The notes under the pieces are model-generated. The model saw nothing but the letters and a program-made list of their open reading frames with translations, ran no database searches and was not told the origin of the DNA. Source: Helianthus annuus (taxonomy: Eukaryota; Streptophyta; Magnoliopsida; Asterales; Asteraceae). From it: 64,000 nucleotides of DNA. Positions within the stretch are counted from its first letter, which is position 1, and each line of letters begins with the position of its first letter. Positions 29,342-40,397 of this stretch are shown here, piece by piece. The position numbers were made by a program, and so were the translations under genes. The DNA lies in the NCBI RefSeq assembly GCF_002127325.2, contig NC_035444.2, positions 78,799,392-78,863,391 on the forward strand. The letters are read 5' to 3'.

Positions 29342-31033
29342 TGATGTGCGTTAGGTGTAATATAATTTAGATGTATTTTTAAGCCCTTTTTACACTTTTA
29401 GCCAAGTTTTAAATTTATAAAACACGATATTTACTAACACTAAACACACATATGGGAGAGTGCACCCATCATGGACGTAGTATAGTGTTGGTAAGATACC
29501 GAGGTCGTCCAAGGACACAAGAGCTTTTAGTACCGGTTTATCCTGAACGTCTAATCAAATCAAAAAGTTAGAAAAGGTTTTAAACTAAGAAAATAAAAAC
29601 TAACTAAATGCTGAAAAATAAAAATAAAAATAAAACATATAGACAAGATGAATCACTTGGATCCGACACGTGTATTAGTATAACCTTTGATTATTTTCGC
29701 ACTTTTGCACTTGTTTAAGAGATTATCTTAGTTATTGTAGTAGGTCCCTCTTTTGAAGGCGACGTTACCCTCAACCCAGTAGTTTGAGTCAGCAAGGATA
29801 CAATCCTAAAGGGTTGGATTATTGGAAGATAATGAATTAAGTTATTAATGCAAATTATGGTAGGCCCCGCTTTTGGCTTTGACGTTACCCTCGACTAAGT
29901 AGTCTGAGTCAGCAGGGATACAGTCCTAAATAGCCGGGTTATAGTATTAATAGTAGTTAACTTATGAGGGGGTCAAAGAGTTTGGATCCCCGCCATCCAA
30001 TACCTATGGGCATTGAAGGAGATCCTACTAAATTTGACCCAGGTCCCTTGCAGGACCTCTAAACGCTGAACAATGGCAAGACCCTTACCAAACCGTTCCC
30101 TTAACCCCCGACCAGGTAGCCAACATACCTCCATATAGACCGTGGACATATGAATGGTGAAAATCTTTTATTTTATATAGACAGTAAAATAATGCCAAGA
30201 CACCACGGACAAACGATAAGGAAAGCTCACCTTCAACATAAGCAACTAGTTATTAAAGTCATTAATACAAAACCAAATAAAAAGTGCAAAAGATTAAAAA
30301 TAAAAAGTATTATACTAAACACTTGTCTTCACCAAGTGATGTAAGAGACTTAGGCAAACATGGCCTTGATTGTCAAGAACTCTTACGATCAATCTTGGAT
30401 CCCGAGACGACTCACACACTCTATGATGGATAATGGATGATGGTGGTGGATGATGGTGTTGTGATGGTGGTGGGTGGTGGATGAAGTGTGAGAGAGGTGG
30501 TGTGCCAAGGGATGAGTTGAAATGGCTCCAAGCACTCCTATTTATAAGCTGAACAGAAGCCTGGGCACGGCCCCGTATCCGCCGGGCACGGCCCCGTGCC
30601 CGTCTGACACTCTCTCTCTTCATTAATTGTAATTCGCAATTACAATTAATGCGCCTGCTGTACTTTCGCCACGCCCCCGTGTTCACTGGACACGACCCCG
30701 TGGTGGGAAATAGAAGCTTCTATAGGTTTGTCTTTTCTGCTGCTTCTTGGGCACGGCCCCGTGCTGGCTGAGCACGGGGCGTGTTCAGTCTTCTGCCTTC
30801 TCTATTTTGCTTGGGAGGATGCCATTGAGGGGTCGGGCAGTCCACTTATGTTCCTTTTCTTGTATTTATGTTAGATTTAGCTGTCTTTTTGCTTCTTTTG
30901 TGAATTTGAGCTCATTTCATCCTGAAAATACAAAAGGAAGACAAAAACATTCTTTTTCCAACGTTAGTACTTAAAAAGGGTTAGTTTTATGCCTTATTTG
31001 ATGTAATTTATATGTTGCATTTTACACACATCA
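29342..31033 (-). repeat. Element C 3' LTR (1692 bp)
   Basis: Matches 34889-36581; bounded by TSD on the left and purine tract on the right. Contains three CACGG doublets (near 30568, 30670 and 30748). The apparent ORFs (30315-30686, 30747-30974) are chance frames over low-complexity and GC-rich words. Confidence 0.93.
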
Positions 31034-31060
31034 AATACCCCCACACTTGAACTTTTGCTT
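31034..31060 (-). other. Element C 3' polypurine tract
   Basis: Minus strand AAGTTCAAGTGTGGGGGTAT directly before TGATGTG, preceded by CTTGAGGACAAG. Conserved in D at 52872-52909. Confidence 0.85.
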
Positions 31061-32868
31061 GTCCTCAAGCAAAACTCTTTAATATGTGGCTTACACTCCC
31101 AAATGGAATGGGTAGAAGAGAAGGTTTTGGCTTGTCATCGAGTGTTGGGAATCCAAGATCTTTTTGGGTTTTATTTTTATTTATTTACAATCCTATTCGT
31201 TATGATTTGGTTAGAACGTTTCATAGGAGAAATTACTTATTTGGGCATAACATGCCTTTTTTAAAATTCCATTTATATACAAGTTCACATACCTCACGGG
31301 AGAAATTACTCACACTCGGCTGAAGGTGTATTTTTAGTGAATCACTCGAGAGCGGCATGGAACTTATTCCTACCATAAGCTTGCCAAGCAATCAATCTTC
31401 CTCCTTTTTAACTTGTTACCTTTGTAAATATCAAGAGGACTTTTTTGGGTAAAGGCTTGGGCTAAAGGTGGGTGAATGGGTTAGTAGAAAAGGGCGAAAA
31501 GCGTAAAAAGCGTCGGTTTTCGTAAGTGACTTTTTATTTTGAAGTATTTCTCCAAACAAACTTTTTGTTTTAAGAGCTTTGTTTGTTTATTTCTAACTTC
31601 ATCATTCATTTTTTTTAGTCACACGAAAAACCGAGCTTGTTACTAAAATAAAGGGTAAAAATGAAAAGGGTTTTTGGTGGGTAAAAGGGTTTTAGGGTAA
31701 AGAAATGAAAGGTTTAGGCTCAAAGGGTTAACTAGGGGGATTTTGGGTAGGTGGTAAAAAAAAATTGAAAAATAATGGTGTAGAAAGGAAAATGGTTAGT
31801 CCTAATGCCTCCATCATTTACTTACTTGGGTTTAAGTTGGTAAGGACCGGGAATGAATCGTCATGGCAAGTTCTAGAGTCGTAAGAACCAAGCGGCTATT
31901 CACACAAGAAACGAAAAATGAGCATTTAGTCTAAAGGTGTAAATTTGTATGCTCCATAAAGGCTCAAAACTCACTTTTTGTGGGAATGGGTTTTTTCTAT
32001 GTGATCAAGTATATATAATCAAATTTTAACTAAGCTTGTCATGCCTTTTCATAATTTTCTTATGTTGGTTCTTGTTATCACGACGCTCTCGGTTGTAAAT
32101 TTGTAAAAATATAACCTTATTAATCTTAGGATTCCTAACTTAAACTTTAGACAAGTAAAAAAAATGAAAATTTTTGAAAAAAAAATTTGGGGTGTTTAGC
32201 GGTTCCAATGGAGTTTTGTGTAAGGCTTGTTATTAGGACTTGCAAAATTTCAAGGTTTTAGCTTCCCCCCACACTTAAATTACACATTGTCCTCAATGTG
32301 TCCCAAAAATAAATTTTTAGGTTGATTAGATGTGTGATATGGTGTTAAAAGCAAAAATTTATGTTACTGGCAGTCTGGACATGGCCCCGTGGGGACCGGA
32401 CACGGCCCCGTGCTCAGGTGCCAGTAACGAAAATTAAAGAAAAGAAACAGAAGCCTGGATACGGGGGCTTGTCTGGTGAACACGGCCCGTGTCCAGTTAC
32501 CTGAACTAGGCATTTTTCTGCAGGGGGTTCAGCACGGGGCCGTGTTGGTTGGACACGGCCCGTGTTGAACCTTTTGTAATGGAGAAATTGATGTCGGACT
32601 GCCTTGTTCTTATGCATGGGGTCATTTTTCTCGTTCCCCTTTTCATCCTTTACCACCATGAGTTTTATTATGAACCATTCAATCCTTAAAACCATCGTTC
32701 CATTTAACAATAGAGAAATACATATAATTCCTAAATAATAATAAAAACTTAACTAACTAGGTCAGGAGGTACACGAGGTTATCATAAAGGGTTCCACTTC
32801 TTAAGAAAATTTCGAGAATAGCTTCCCGATATAGTAGGACCTTCGGCCGATGGTTCGCTAGATGTCGT
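31061..32868 (-). other. Element C non-coding region between ORF2 and 3' LTR
   Basis: About 1.8 kb with no supported gene. Includes CACGG doublets near 32372, 32457 and 32528, and the internal purine-tract-like motif at 32261-32302. Homologous to 50966-52871 in D. Confidence 0.65.
32261..32302 (-). other. Internal second purine tract of C (possible central PPT)
   Basis: Minus strand: ATTGAGGACAATGTG, then TAATTTAAGTGTGGGGGGAA. This copies the layout of the LTR-proximal tract (GAGGACAA, then AAGTGTGGGGG) about 1.23 kb upstream. D has the same at 51575-51614. Confidence 0.6.
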
Positions 32869-33303
32869 TTAAAGCCATTCTTCTATCTCCCTTGGAAGAA
32901 AGAAGGCAGCTTCATTTTCCTCAGTGGCTTGTGGCTGAGGGGGAACATTCACCGGGACTCCTTGCACCACCCTTTGCGGAGGCTCAGGGTGCATGGCGTA
33001 CCATTCGGCCGGAATGATGACTTCGGGCACCACGTTCCACGCCCTTTGGGTTATTACAGGTACCAAGGGCGGGGAGGCGAGAAGGTTTAACCTCTGGTGC
33101 AAGAGGTTTACCTCTCGAAGACAACCCTCCAGTCCCACCGTCAGATGGTTGAGACGGTCGACCAATGCTTCTTCCACTCCCGTCATTTCGTCAATAGCCT
33201 CCCTTAGGGCGTAAACATAGTTCACAAGGGAGTCTTCTGCTGTTGACGATCTCCTCCCTTGTCAGTTATTTCTTGAAGATGCCCCGCTTGTTCTGCTTGC
33301 CAT
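32869..33303 (-). CDS. Element C ORF2, small coiled-coil protein, split by TGA
   Basis: ATG at 33303 (MASRTSGASSRNN), then TGA at 33262-33264, then an open frame without ATG to 32869: YALREAIDEMTGVEEALVDR, coiled-coil-like LHQRLNLLA, Pro-rich middle, and C-terminus FLPREIEEWL. In D the same arrangement exists (ATG 50522, TGA 50570-50572, open to 50965) with 60% or more similar sequence. The open part is conserved enough to suggest it was translated. No known domain. Either the TGA is read through or bypassed, or both copies descend from a defective master. Confidence 0.55.
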
Positions 33304-33909
33304 TTTCTGAGAAAGAAACCGAAGAGAGCTAAATTTTTACAAAACAGTGCCTCGGACACGGCCCTGTGCTCGCTGAGCACGGCCCCGTGTCCATTTGTCT
33401 GCAGGATTTTAGGCTAAGGAGCCTTGGAGTTTTAAATTATTTTCATGATTTTTAGTTGGGTTTTAAGCTTGGATAATTTAAAATAAAGTTATACAACTAA
33501 CTTTAAACAAGAATCCTTAGCAAATAATCTTACAAACTTCACATAGAGAGTTGGAATCATGGGATTTCCAGGCTTCTATGGAGGAAATGTTGAAAAATTT
33601 TGAAAGAAGAGGAAATGAATAAAAGTGGAAGGGACAAGATGGTCCTTGGGAACCTTCTTTTAGTACTTACCTAGGATGGTATGAGTGAAGATCCCAGGAA
33701 TCTCTGTCTATTGAAGTGGTAAAAAATGAGCAGGAATCAGGCTGCATTTATAGAAAACGACAGCACACTGGACACGGCCACGTGTTGACTGGACACGGCC
33801 CCGTGTGCAGAGGAAATCCTGACACATTTTGTCCGTATTCAGCAGGGAATCTTTTAGGTGAGCACGGGGGTGTGTTGACCTGGACACGGCCCCGTGTCTG
33901 GAGGCTGTC

Positions 33910-34599
33910 TTATGGAGTTTTGTTACTTCTAAGGACCTCGTTGATATCGGGTGGTTCCTTACTGGTTGGAACAACCCCAAAGTGCCTAAGATACCTTAAT
34001 TGTCCTAGACTAAGGCGAGAACGCAAGAGGTTGTCGGTGAGGGTAATTCCTATTTTCATTCTAGGTGGACAAGTCCAACCCTTTCCCGGGCTCTTGTTAA
34101 AGAAGGTGTATGCCGAATCGCTCAGGTCTATGTATGCACCGAACGAAGTCGATGGAGAGTCCTTCACGGCACAATCGGCACAGGGACGACTATCGTCCAA
34201 GTCTTCGCTAGGTATGAAGGTATTTTTGGGAGCAACGAGGTTGTCGGAATGCGGTTCCAACATTTCTTCATGGTCATCGTCTTGGGGCGGATCAATAAAG
34301 TCCTTCCTAAGCTCTTTTGACCAATTTAGAATTAGCTCTTCTAGTTGAAATAACTCATCAAGGAGCATTTCCCCTAGAATATCTGGCTGGGCGCATTCGA
34401 GGGAGAGATAGTGCTTATTTTTACTTTCGCCCCTCTTAAGGTTATAAGGAATCGGTGGGTCTATGTAGTGGGGCCTATAGTTTAGAAAGTAACATTCTAA
34501 TTCTTTATGTTCGCCTCCACATAATTGACACCACGTACCATAAGAGTGCCGAAAGTAAAAAGAATTACTATCACTCATGTTTATGTCAGAAATTACCAA
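33910..34599 (-). CDS. Element C ORF1, zinc-knuckle-like protein (about 222 aa)
   Basis: First gene after the primer site. The likely start is ATG 34578 (MSDSNSFYFRHSYG), though the frame is open from 34599. Motif WCQLCGGEHKELEC is a shortened CCHC knuckle (CX2CX3HX4C instead of CX2CX4HX4C). Then comes an acidic region, a conserved block (DSRPCADCAVKDSPSTSFGAY and DLSDSAYTFF) and a C-terminal block (LTDNLLRSRLSLGQLRYLRHF). D has the second half (49467-49917). Probably an RNA-binding Gag-like protein by position and knuckle (inference); I do not recognise the family. Confidence 0.65.
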   Translation of the reverse strand: MVISDINMSDSNSFYFRHSYGTWCQLCGGEHKELECYFLNYRPHYIDPPIPYNLKRGESKNKHYLSLECAQPDILGEMLLDELFQLEELILNWSKELRKDFIDPPQDDDHEEMLEPHSDNLVAPKNTFIPSEDLDDSRPCADCAVKDSPSTSFGAYIDLSDSAYTFFNKSPGKGWTCPPRMKIGITLTDNLLRSRLSLGQLRYLRHFGVVPTSKEPPDINEVLRSNKTP

Positions 34600-34862
34600 C
34601 CGCCGGGATCTAACGGTTCTATTTTCAGTAAGTGAATCTTGGGCACGGGGGCGTGTTGAGTGAGCGCGGCCCCGTGTTCAGCTTACTGTCTGAATTGAAA
34701 CAGGATTGCCAGTTCCAATGATTGAGCACGGGGGCGTGTTCAGCGGGCACCGCCCGTGCTGAGCTCTGCAGAAGCTGAAAACTAAGAAAATCCTAAAAAA
34801 AATTAAAAAGAAAGATAAAAATATGATTAGGCCGTTGATTCCTAACTTTCTTAAAATCCTTG

Positions 34863-34882
34863 TGTCCCCGGCAACGGCGCCA
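34863..34882 (-). other. Element C primer-binding site (tRNA-Asp type)
   Basis: Minus strand TGGCGCCGTTGCCGGGGACA, six bases after the 5' LTR; typical of Athila-like elements. Confidence 0.88.
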
Positions 34883-34888
34883 AAAACT

Positions 34889-36581
34889 TGATGTGCGTTA
34901 GGTGTAATATAATTTAGATGTACTTTTAAGCCCTTTTTACACTTTTAGCCAAGTTTTAAATTTATAAAACACGATATTTACTAACACTAAACACACATAT
35001 GGGCAAGTGCACCCATCATGGACGTAGTATAGTGTTGGTAAGATACCGAGGTCGTCCAAGGACACAAGAGCTTTTAGTACCGGTTTATCCTCAACGTCTA
35101 ATCAAATCAAAAAGTTAGAAAAGGTTTTAAACTAAGAAAATAAAAACTAACTAAATGCTGAAAAATAAAATAAAAATAAAAACAGATAGACAAGATGAAT
35201 CACTTGGATCCGACTCGTGTATTAGTATAACCTTTGATTAATTTCGCACTTTTGCACTTGTTTAAGAGATTATCTTAGTTATTGTAGTAGGCCCCTCTTT
35301 TGAAGGCGACGTTACCCTCAACCCAGTAGTTTGAGTCAGCAAGGATACAATCCTAAAGGGTTGGATTAGTGGAAGATAATAAATTAAGTTATTAATGCAA
35401 ATTATGGTAGGCCCCGCTTTTGACGGTGACGTTACCCTCGACTAAGTAGTCTGAGTCAGCAGGTATACAGTCCTAAATAGCCGGGTTATAGTATTAATAG
35501 TTGTTAACTTATGAGGGGGTCAAAGAGTTTGGATCCCCGCCATCCAATACCTATGGGCATTGAAGGAGATCCTACTAAATTTGACCCAGGTCCCTTGCAG
35601 GACCTCTAAAAGCTGAACAAGGGCAAGACCCTTACCAAACCGTTCCCTTAACCCCCGACCAGGTAGCCAACATACCTCAATATAGACCGTGGAGATATGA
35701 ATGGTGAAAATCTTTTATTTTATATAGACAGTAAAATAATGCCAAGACACCACGGACAAACGATAAGGAAAGATCACCTTCAACATAAGCAACTAGTTAT
35801 TAAAGTCATTAATACAAAACCAAATAAAAAGTGCAAAAGATTAAAAATAAAAATTATTATACTAAACACTTGTCTTCACCAAGTGATGTAAGAGACTTAA
35901 GCAAACATGGCCTTGATTGTCAAGAACTCTTACGATCAATCTTGGATCCCGAGACGACTCACACACTCTATGATGGACAATGGATGATGGTGGTGGATGA
36001 TGGTGTTGTGATGGTGGTGGGTGGTGGATGAAGTGTGAGAGAGGTTGTGTGCCAAGGGATGAGTTGAAATGGCTCCAAGCACTCCTATTTATAGGCTGAA
36101 CAGAAGCCTGGGCACGGCCCCGTGTCCGCTGGGCACGGCCCCGTGCCCGTCTGACACTCTCTCTCTCTTCATTAATTGTAATTCGCAATTACAATTAATG
36201 CGCCTGCTGTACTTTCGCCACGCCCCCGTGTTCACTGGACACGGCCCCATGGTGGGCAATAGAAGCTTCTATAGGTTTGTCTTTTCGGCTGCTTCTTGGG
36301 CACGGCCCCGTGCTGGCTGAGCACGGGGCGTGTTCAGTCTTCTGCCTTCTCTATTTTGCTTGGGAGGATGTCGTTGAGGGGTCGGCAGTCCACTTATGTT
36401 CCTTTTCTTGTATTTATGTTAGATTTAGCTGTCTTTTTACTTCTTTTGCGAATTTGAGCTCATTTCATCCTGAAAATACAAAAGTAAGACAAAAACATTC
36501 TTTTTCCAACATTAGTACTTAAAAAGGGTTAGTTTTATGCCTTATTTGATGTAATTTATATGTTGCATTTTACACACATCA
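34889..36581 (-). repeat. Element C 5' LTR (1693 bp)
   Basis: Near-identical to 29342-31033 (roughly 38 differences by eye), ends TGATGTG/CACATCA, followed by TSD AAAAC (36582-36586). Confidence 0.93.
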
Positions 36582-36586
36582 AAAAC

Positions 36587-39500
36587 CATAAAAGGTTTGG
36601 TTGGTGGTTCATTCTCAACCATCTTTTCTTTCATTTTAAGAAACACTTCCTATTTAGATTGAATTGTCTTGGGACAATTCTTGGCAATATGACCAACTGT
36701 TTTACATTGAAAACAGGTTCTCGTCTCTTTCTTTTGAACAACTTCATTCTTCATTTCTTCTTGCTTCTTTGCAAGGAATTCTTTGTTAGATTGCTTCTAG
36801 AATGAGCTTTTCTCCTCTTCTTCCGAGCTTGCTCCTGAAACAAATACAGTTTTTGGTTTATAAGTTTTCTCATTTTTATGATTTTCTGGTGGTATAAAAC
36901 CTAATTCTTTCTTTTTGTAATTACCATTATGGTTTGAATTCTTTTGGAAACCAGAACCAGAACTCTAACCCTTTTTCTTGTTTTCTCTTTGTTGAACTCT
37001 TGAGGTGTACTTTTTAGGTTTTTTAGAAAGATTTACATCTTTTATTTCAGAAATATTGATTTCTATTAATTTGAAAACCTTTTTGATCATTTCAGTTTTG
37101 ACACCTCTTATTGGAAATTCTTCATCAGAATATAATTTGTCAGAATCATTCAAAGTATAAGCAACTTTGAATGTTTCATCATTCAAATTAGATTTTGATA
37201 AAAGAAATTCTTTATTGTAAACCCGTTTGTCCTTTTTGACTGTTGAACTTGGAGTGCTGGACTCAGACTTTGACTTTGACTTTGACATAGACTCCTCTGT
37301 TTCATCTTTATCTAACACATGATCTACCACTTTCTTCATCAATGGAGATTGTTGATCAGTGTCAGACGCTGTGAAAATGACATCAATGTTTTCTGGCAAA
37401 TTAACTGATGGTTCAGACTCCCACACTAAGTTGGTTGCCTTTTCGACTCTTTCAGAATTTGGATTTCATGGCGAATATCCATTTTCAAGCGGGGGTGAAT
37501 ACTTGTTGTAACTGACACTTTGTCTCTTACCAGAATATTTCACTTCATTTTCTTCTTTTGTTTCAGAATTCTTTTCTTCAGATGTAACTTCCTCAAACGC
37601 CTTGATGCCTTCAACCGTTGGATAAATCCTGTCAATAACATAAGAAGTACATGAGTAACTTTTTAACAACCTATTTACCCTTTCTGTTTCATTCCTTTGA
37701 GTTTCCAGTTTCTGTTCCAGAACAGCACACTTCTCAATATAATTGTTGACGACTTTCTGCTTTGTCATGAAAGCTCCTTGAAGTGTTTTCATGGATGTTG
37801 CTTGTTCACTGCTTGTTTGATTGTACTGATTCATTGCTTTGTTAAGAACATCATAGGACTCCTTCAGTTTGTTCATGTTATGAATCAAAGTACTGTTTTG
37901 CTTTTTAACTGCTTCATAGTTTTCACATTTCACAGGAATATTTCTTGCATCGACTTCTGTTTCAACTGTGAAAGCTGGAACTTCTTTTGCCTTTTTCTTT
38001 ATCACACGAACTTCTTCATCATCACTACTAACTTGTTTTTTAACTTTTTCTTTTTCTTTCGAATCTTTTCATCATCCTTGTCACTCTCTTCTAGCATTCT
38101 TAAGTGTTCTTCCATTCTTTTTGCATAATAATCATCATCATTATCACTGTCTTCAGCAACTCGAGCGACAAAAGCTTGTGCTTTTAACATCTCTTTATCC
38201 GGACAATAATTATCCCAGCTAAAAGCTTCTGGTAATTTTTCATCATCTTGATCTATTATACCATAAAGAGCTCTCTTTGATGATTCTTCCATCGCCTTCT
38301 TAGCATGTGCAGTTTGTGGTTCTTGTTGATGTGATTGTTGAGCAACTTGATGATAAATCGCTTTTCGATAGTAGTTATTGTTGTTGAACGGATTTTGAGC
38401 TCCACTTGCTTCGCGGTTTGTGCACTCTCTCTTGAAGTATCCTTTTTCCCTGCAATGAAAACAAGTAACTTTAGATTTATCAAATCCTAAAGTAGAAACA
38501 TTTGAATCACGGAAGTCATCTCTTCTTGTGATTTGTTTGAATTTCTCAGCTCTTCTTAGCACACTCGCCAAACACCACTTTATATCCATCAATTCCATCT
38601 CCTCAGCATCAATCTGATCGTAATCCTCTTTAGTCAACATTGGATTCCCGATCCTTCCTGTAACTAAGCTCCCAGATGACTCTAATACAGTTACCAACAA
38701 AGGCATGTGACTTTTTGCAACTTCTTCTGTGTAATTCTGATCATTTTCAAGGTTTAATGCAATGTTGCATTGAAGAACTTTGCCATTCTTTGTTGTTGAC
38801 AAGTTTGGATCAAATGATGGATATGATGAAAATCCCGTTTTGTGGTTTGATCCTTTAGATGACCCTCCAGACGAAATCTTAGCATTGAATGCAGTCTCAA
38901 CCTTTGGTCACATGTTGGTCTTATCACTGATACTTCCTTTGTACTAAAGACCGATATCTTGTTCACCATCAAAATCATTCATTCTTGAAATATTCCTTTG
39001 TTCCATCTCTTGAGCTTCAAGTTTTTCAATGAACTTACTCAGTGTTAGATTGCCAAAATCCTTCTTATTTCTCAACATCATAAGGTATGTGCCCCAAGTT
39101 TCATGTGGCAATGCATCAGCCAACTTTTCAATTAATTCTTCATTATCCTTTGTGATGCTCACCCTTTTCATGTTGACTAACAAATTACAATATCTTTCAA
39201 TGATCTGTTTAGTGCTTTCAGTTCTTAGACAACGAAATAGATCAAATTCCTTTTTCAAAATTGATTTTTTGTTCTTGATCATTTCTTTACTTCCAACAAA
39301 CTTTGATTTTAAAGCTTTCCAAATTGACTATGCAGTTCCATTGTGTTGCAATAAAACCAAGATATCTTCGTTAACAGCTTGATGCAAAAGACTAGTGATC
39401 ATCTTTTCATCTTTGTATTTCTTTTTCTCTTCAGCACTAAGATCTTTAATTGCAATAACCACCACATCGTCATTCACCGGTCTAACATATTTTGTTTCAA

Positions 39501-39705
39501 CACATTCCCAAGCATCCAAGTAATTTACTTGAACCCAATTTTCAAATCGCTCCTCCCATCCTTTATACTCCTCGATATTCATGAGCTTTGGCGGTTTTTG
39601 CATAGTGCCTGTTTCATTTTCCAACATTGTGTGCTGTGCAATGGTAATCGGAGTAGCAAATGCGTTGTAAAATTCCTCTTCCATAATTCGGTTACAAAAT
39701 TGCAC
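36587..39705 (-). pseudogene. gag: Element F gag (copia type), many stops
   Basis: Minus-strand blocks 39705-39328, 39282-38944, 38802-38002, 38005-37466 and 37426-36965 read as one Gag. The likely start is MEEEFYNAF near 39684. The N-terminal block has the copia gag style (LMNIEEYKGWEERFENWVQ; KWCLASVLRRAEKF further on). The first knuckle CFHCREKGYFKREC lies near 38420-38465, followed by an acidic region and a coiled-coil (VNNYIEKCAVLEQKLETQ). The second knuckle CFQCKTVGHIAKNC lies near 36676-36720, just before C interrupts. In-frame stops occur at 39328 (TAG) and 38944, with more between blocks. A long Gag with two knuckles resembles the SIRE/Maximus type, held loosely. Confidence 0.75.
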
Positions 39706-40193
39706 AAAAACTGTCTTTCAAACGAAACGAACTATTCAAGCGAAATAGACTTTCACACGGAATACACCTTTCAAACGAAATACACTTCTCAAACGGAATG
39801 AACAACTGATTTCGTGCGAAATAATGATTTGATTTCATGCGAAATGAAAACTGGTTTCGTATGAAATGGAATCTGATTTCGTACGGAATACAATGTTGAT
39901 TTCGTGCGAAATAAATGAAACTAAGTGATTTCGTGCGAAATGAAATCTTCAATTCGTGCGAAATGCTGCTGATGTCATCATCTCGGTCATGTTTTTGTCA
40001 AATTGATCAGGTTTTTGTCCGCTTTTAATTCTGAAACTTTCAAGGCTTTGTTAGAACACAATTTCGCATAACATGTGAGAAAATCAAGTCATTTTAACCG
40101 TGAAAACTTGTTAATTGTGAAAAAGAAGGTGTAGAAATCAAAATTTTGAGCTGAATCGGTAAGAACTCTTCCTCCTGAGCTCTGGTACCAATT
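39706..40193 (-). other. Element F leader with ATTTCGTGCGAAAT words and primer site
   Basis: 39716-39960 holds eleven ATTTCG/CGAAAT words in about 240 bp, several as the near-palindrome ATTTCGTGCGAAAT. The primer site TGGTACCAGAGC (minus, 40180-40191) is one base off the usual initiator-Met site and lies two bases from the LTR. Confidence 0.7.
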
Positions 40194-40397
40194 GTAGGAT
40201 CGTTTTCAAGACCAGACGAGTTGTTCAGAAGAGTTTTTGCTCAATACGAGAGGCGGAAACAAACGTATCGAGTTAATTCAGCTTGCAATTCACTTTAAAT
40301 GTCTTTTTGATTGATATAACAGCAATTTACAGTGAGTAGACACTTCGGCAGCAGTTCGGCACTAAAATCGGAAAGTTACAAATGACAAGGCACATCA
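40194..40397 (-). repeat. Element F 5' LTR, part 1 (before E)
   Basis: TGTAGGATCG... on plus; interrupted by E at CATCA. The same LTR type starts at 63583 (shared TGTAGGATCG, AAAGGCGGAAACA-like and GTAGACACTTCG blocks). Confidence 0.75.
40393..40397. repeat. Target-site duplication of E, left copy (CATCA)
   Basis: CATCA before TGTGACAACCC; repeated at 49333-49337. Confidence 0.9.

Larger units (their letters stand above)
29342..36581 (-). mobile_element. Element C: Athila-like non-autonomous LTR element
   Basis: LTRs of 1692 and 1693 bp (29342-31033, 34889-36581) with about 2% divergence, TSD AAAAC, ends TGATGTG...CACATCA. The primer site on the minus strand is TGGCGCCGTTGCCGGGGACA (tRNA-Asp type) and the purine tract is AAGTGTGGGGGTATT. 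The internal region is only 3.9 kb and encodes two small ORFs but no RT, RNase H or integrase. The element is dotted with paired CACGGCCCCGTG words. Athila-like by LTR ends and primer site (established knowledge); non-autonomy is seen. Confidence 0.92.

Noticed and set aside
36069..36320. Pro/Gly-rich frames over the CACGG words (36069-36320, 33716-34348, 51182-51514, 53030-53359)
   Set aside because: Repeated HGPV/TAPCP-like peptides appear in whichever frame crosses the GC-rich words; no conserved starts or frames between C and D.
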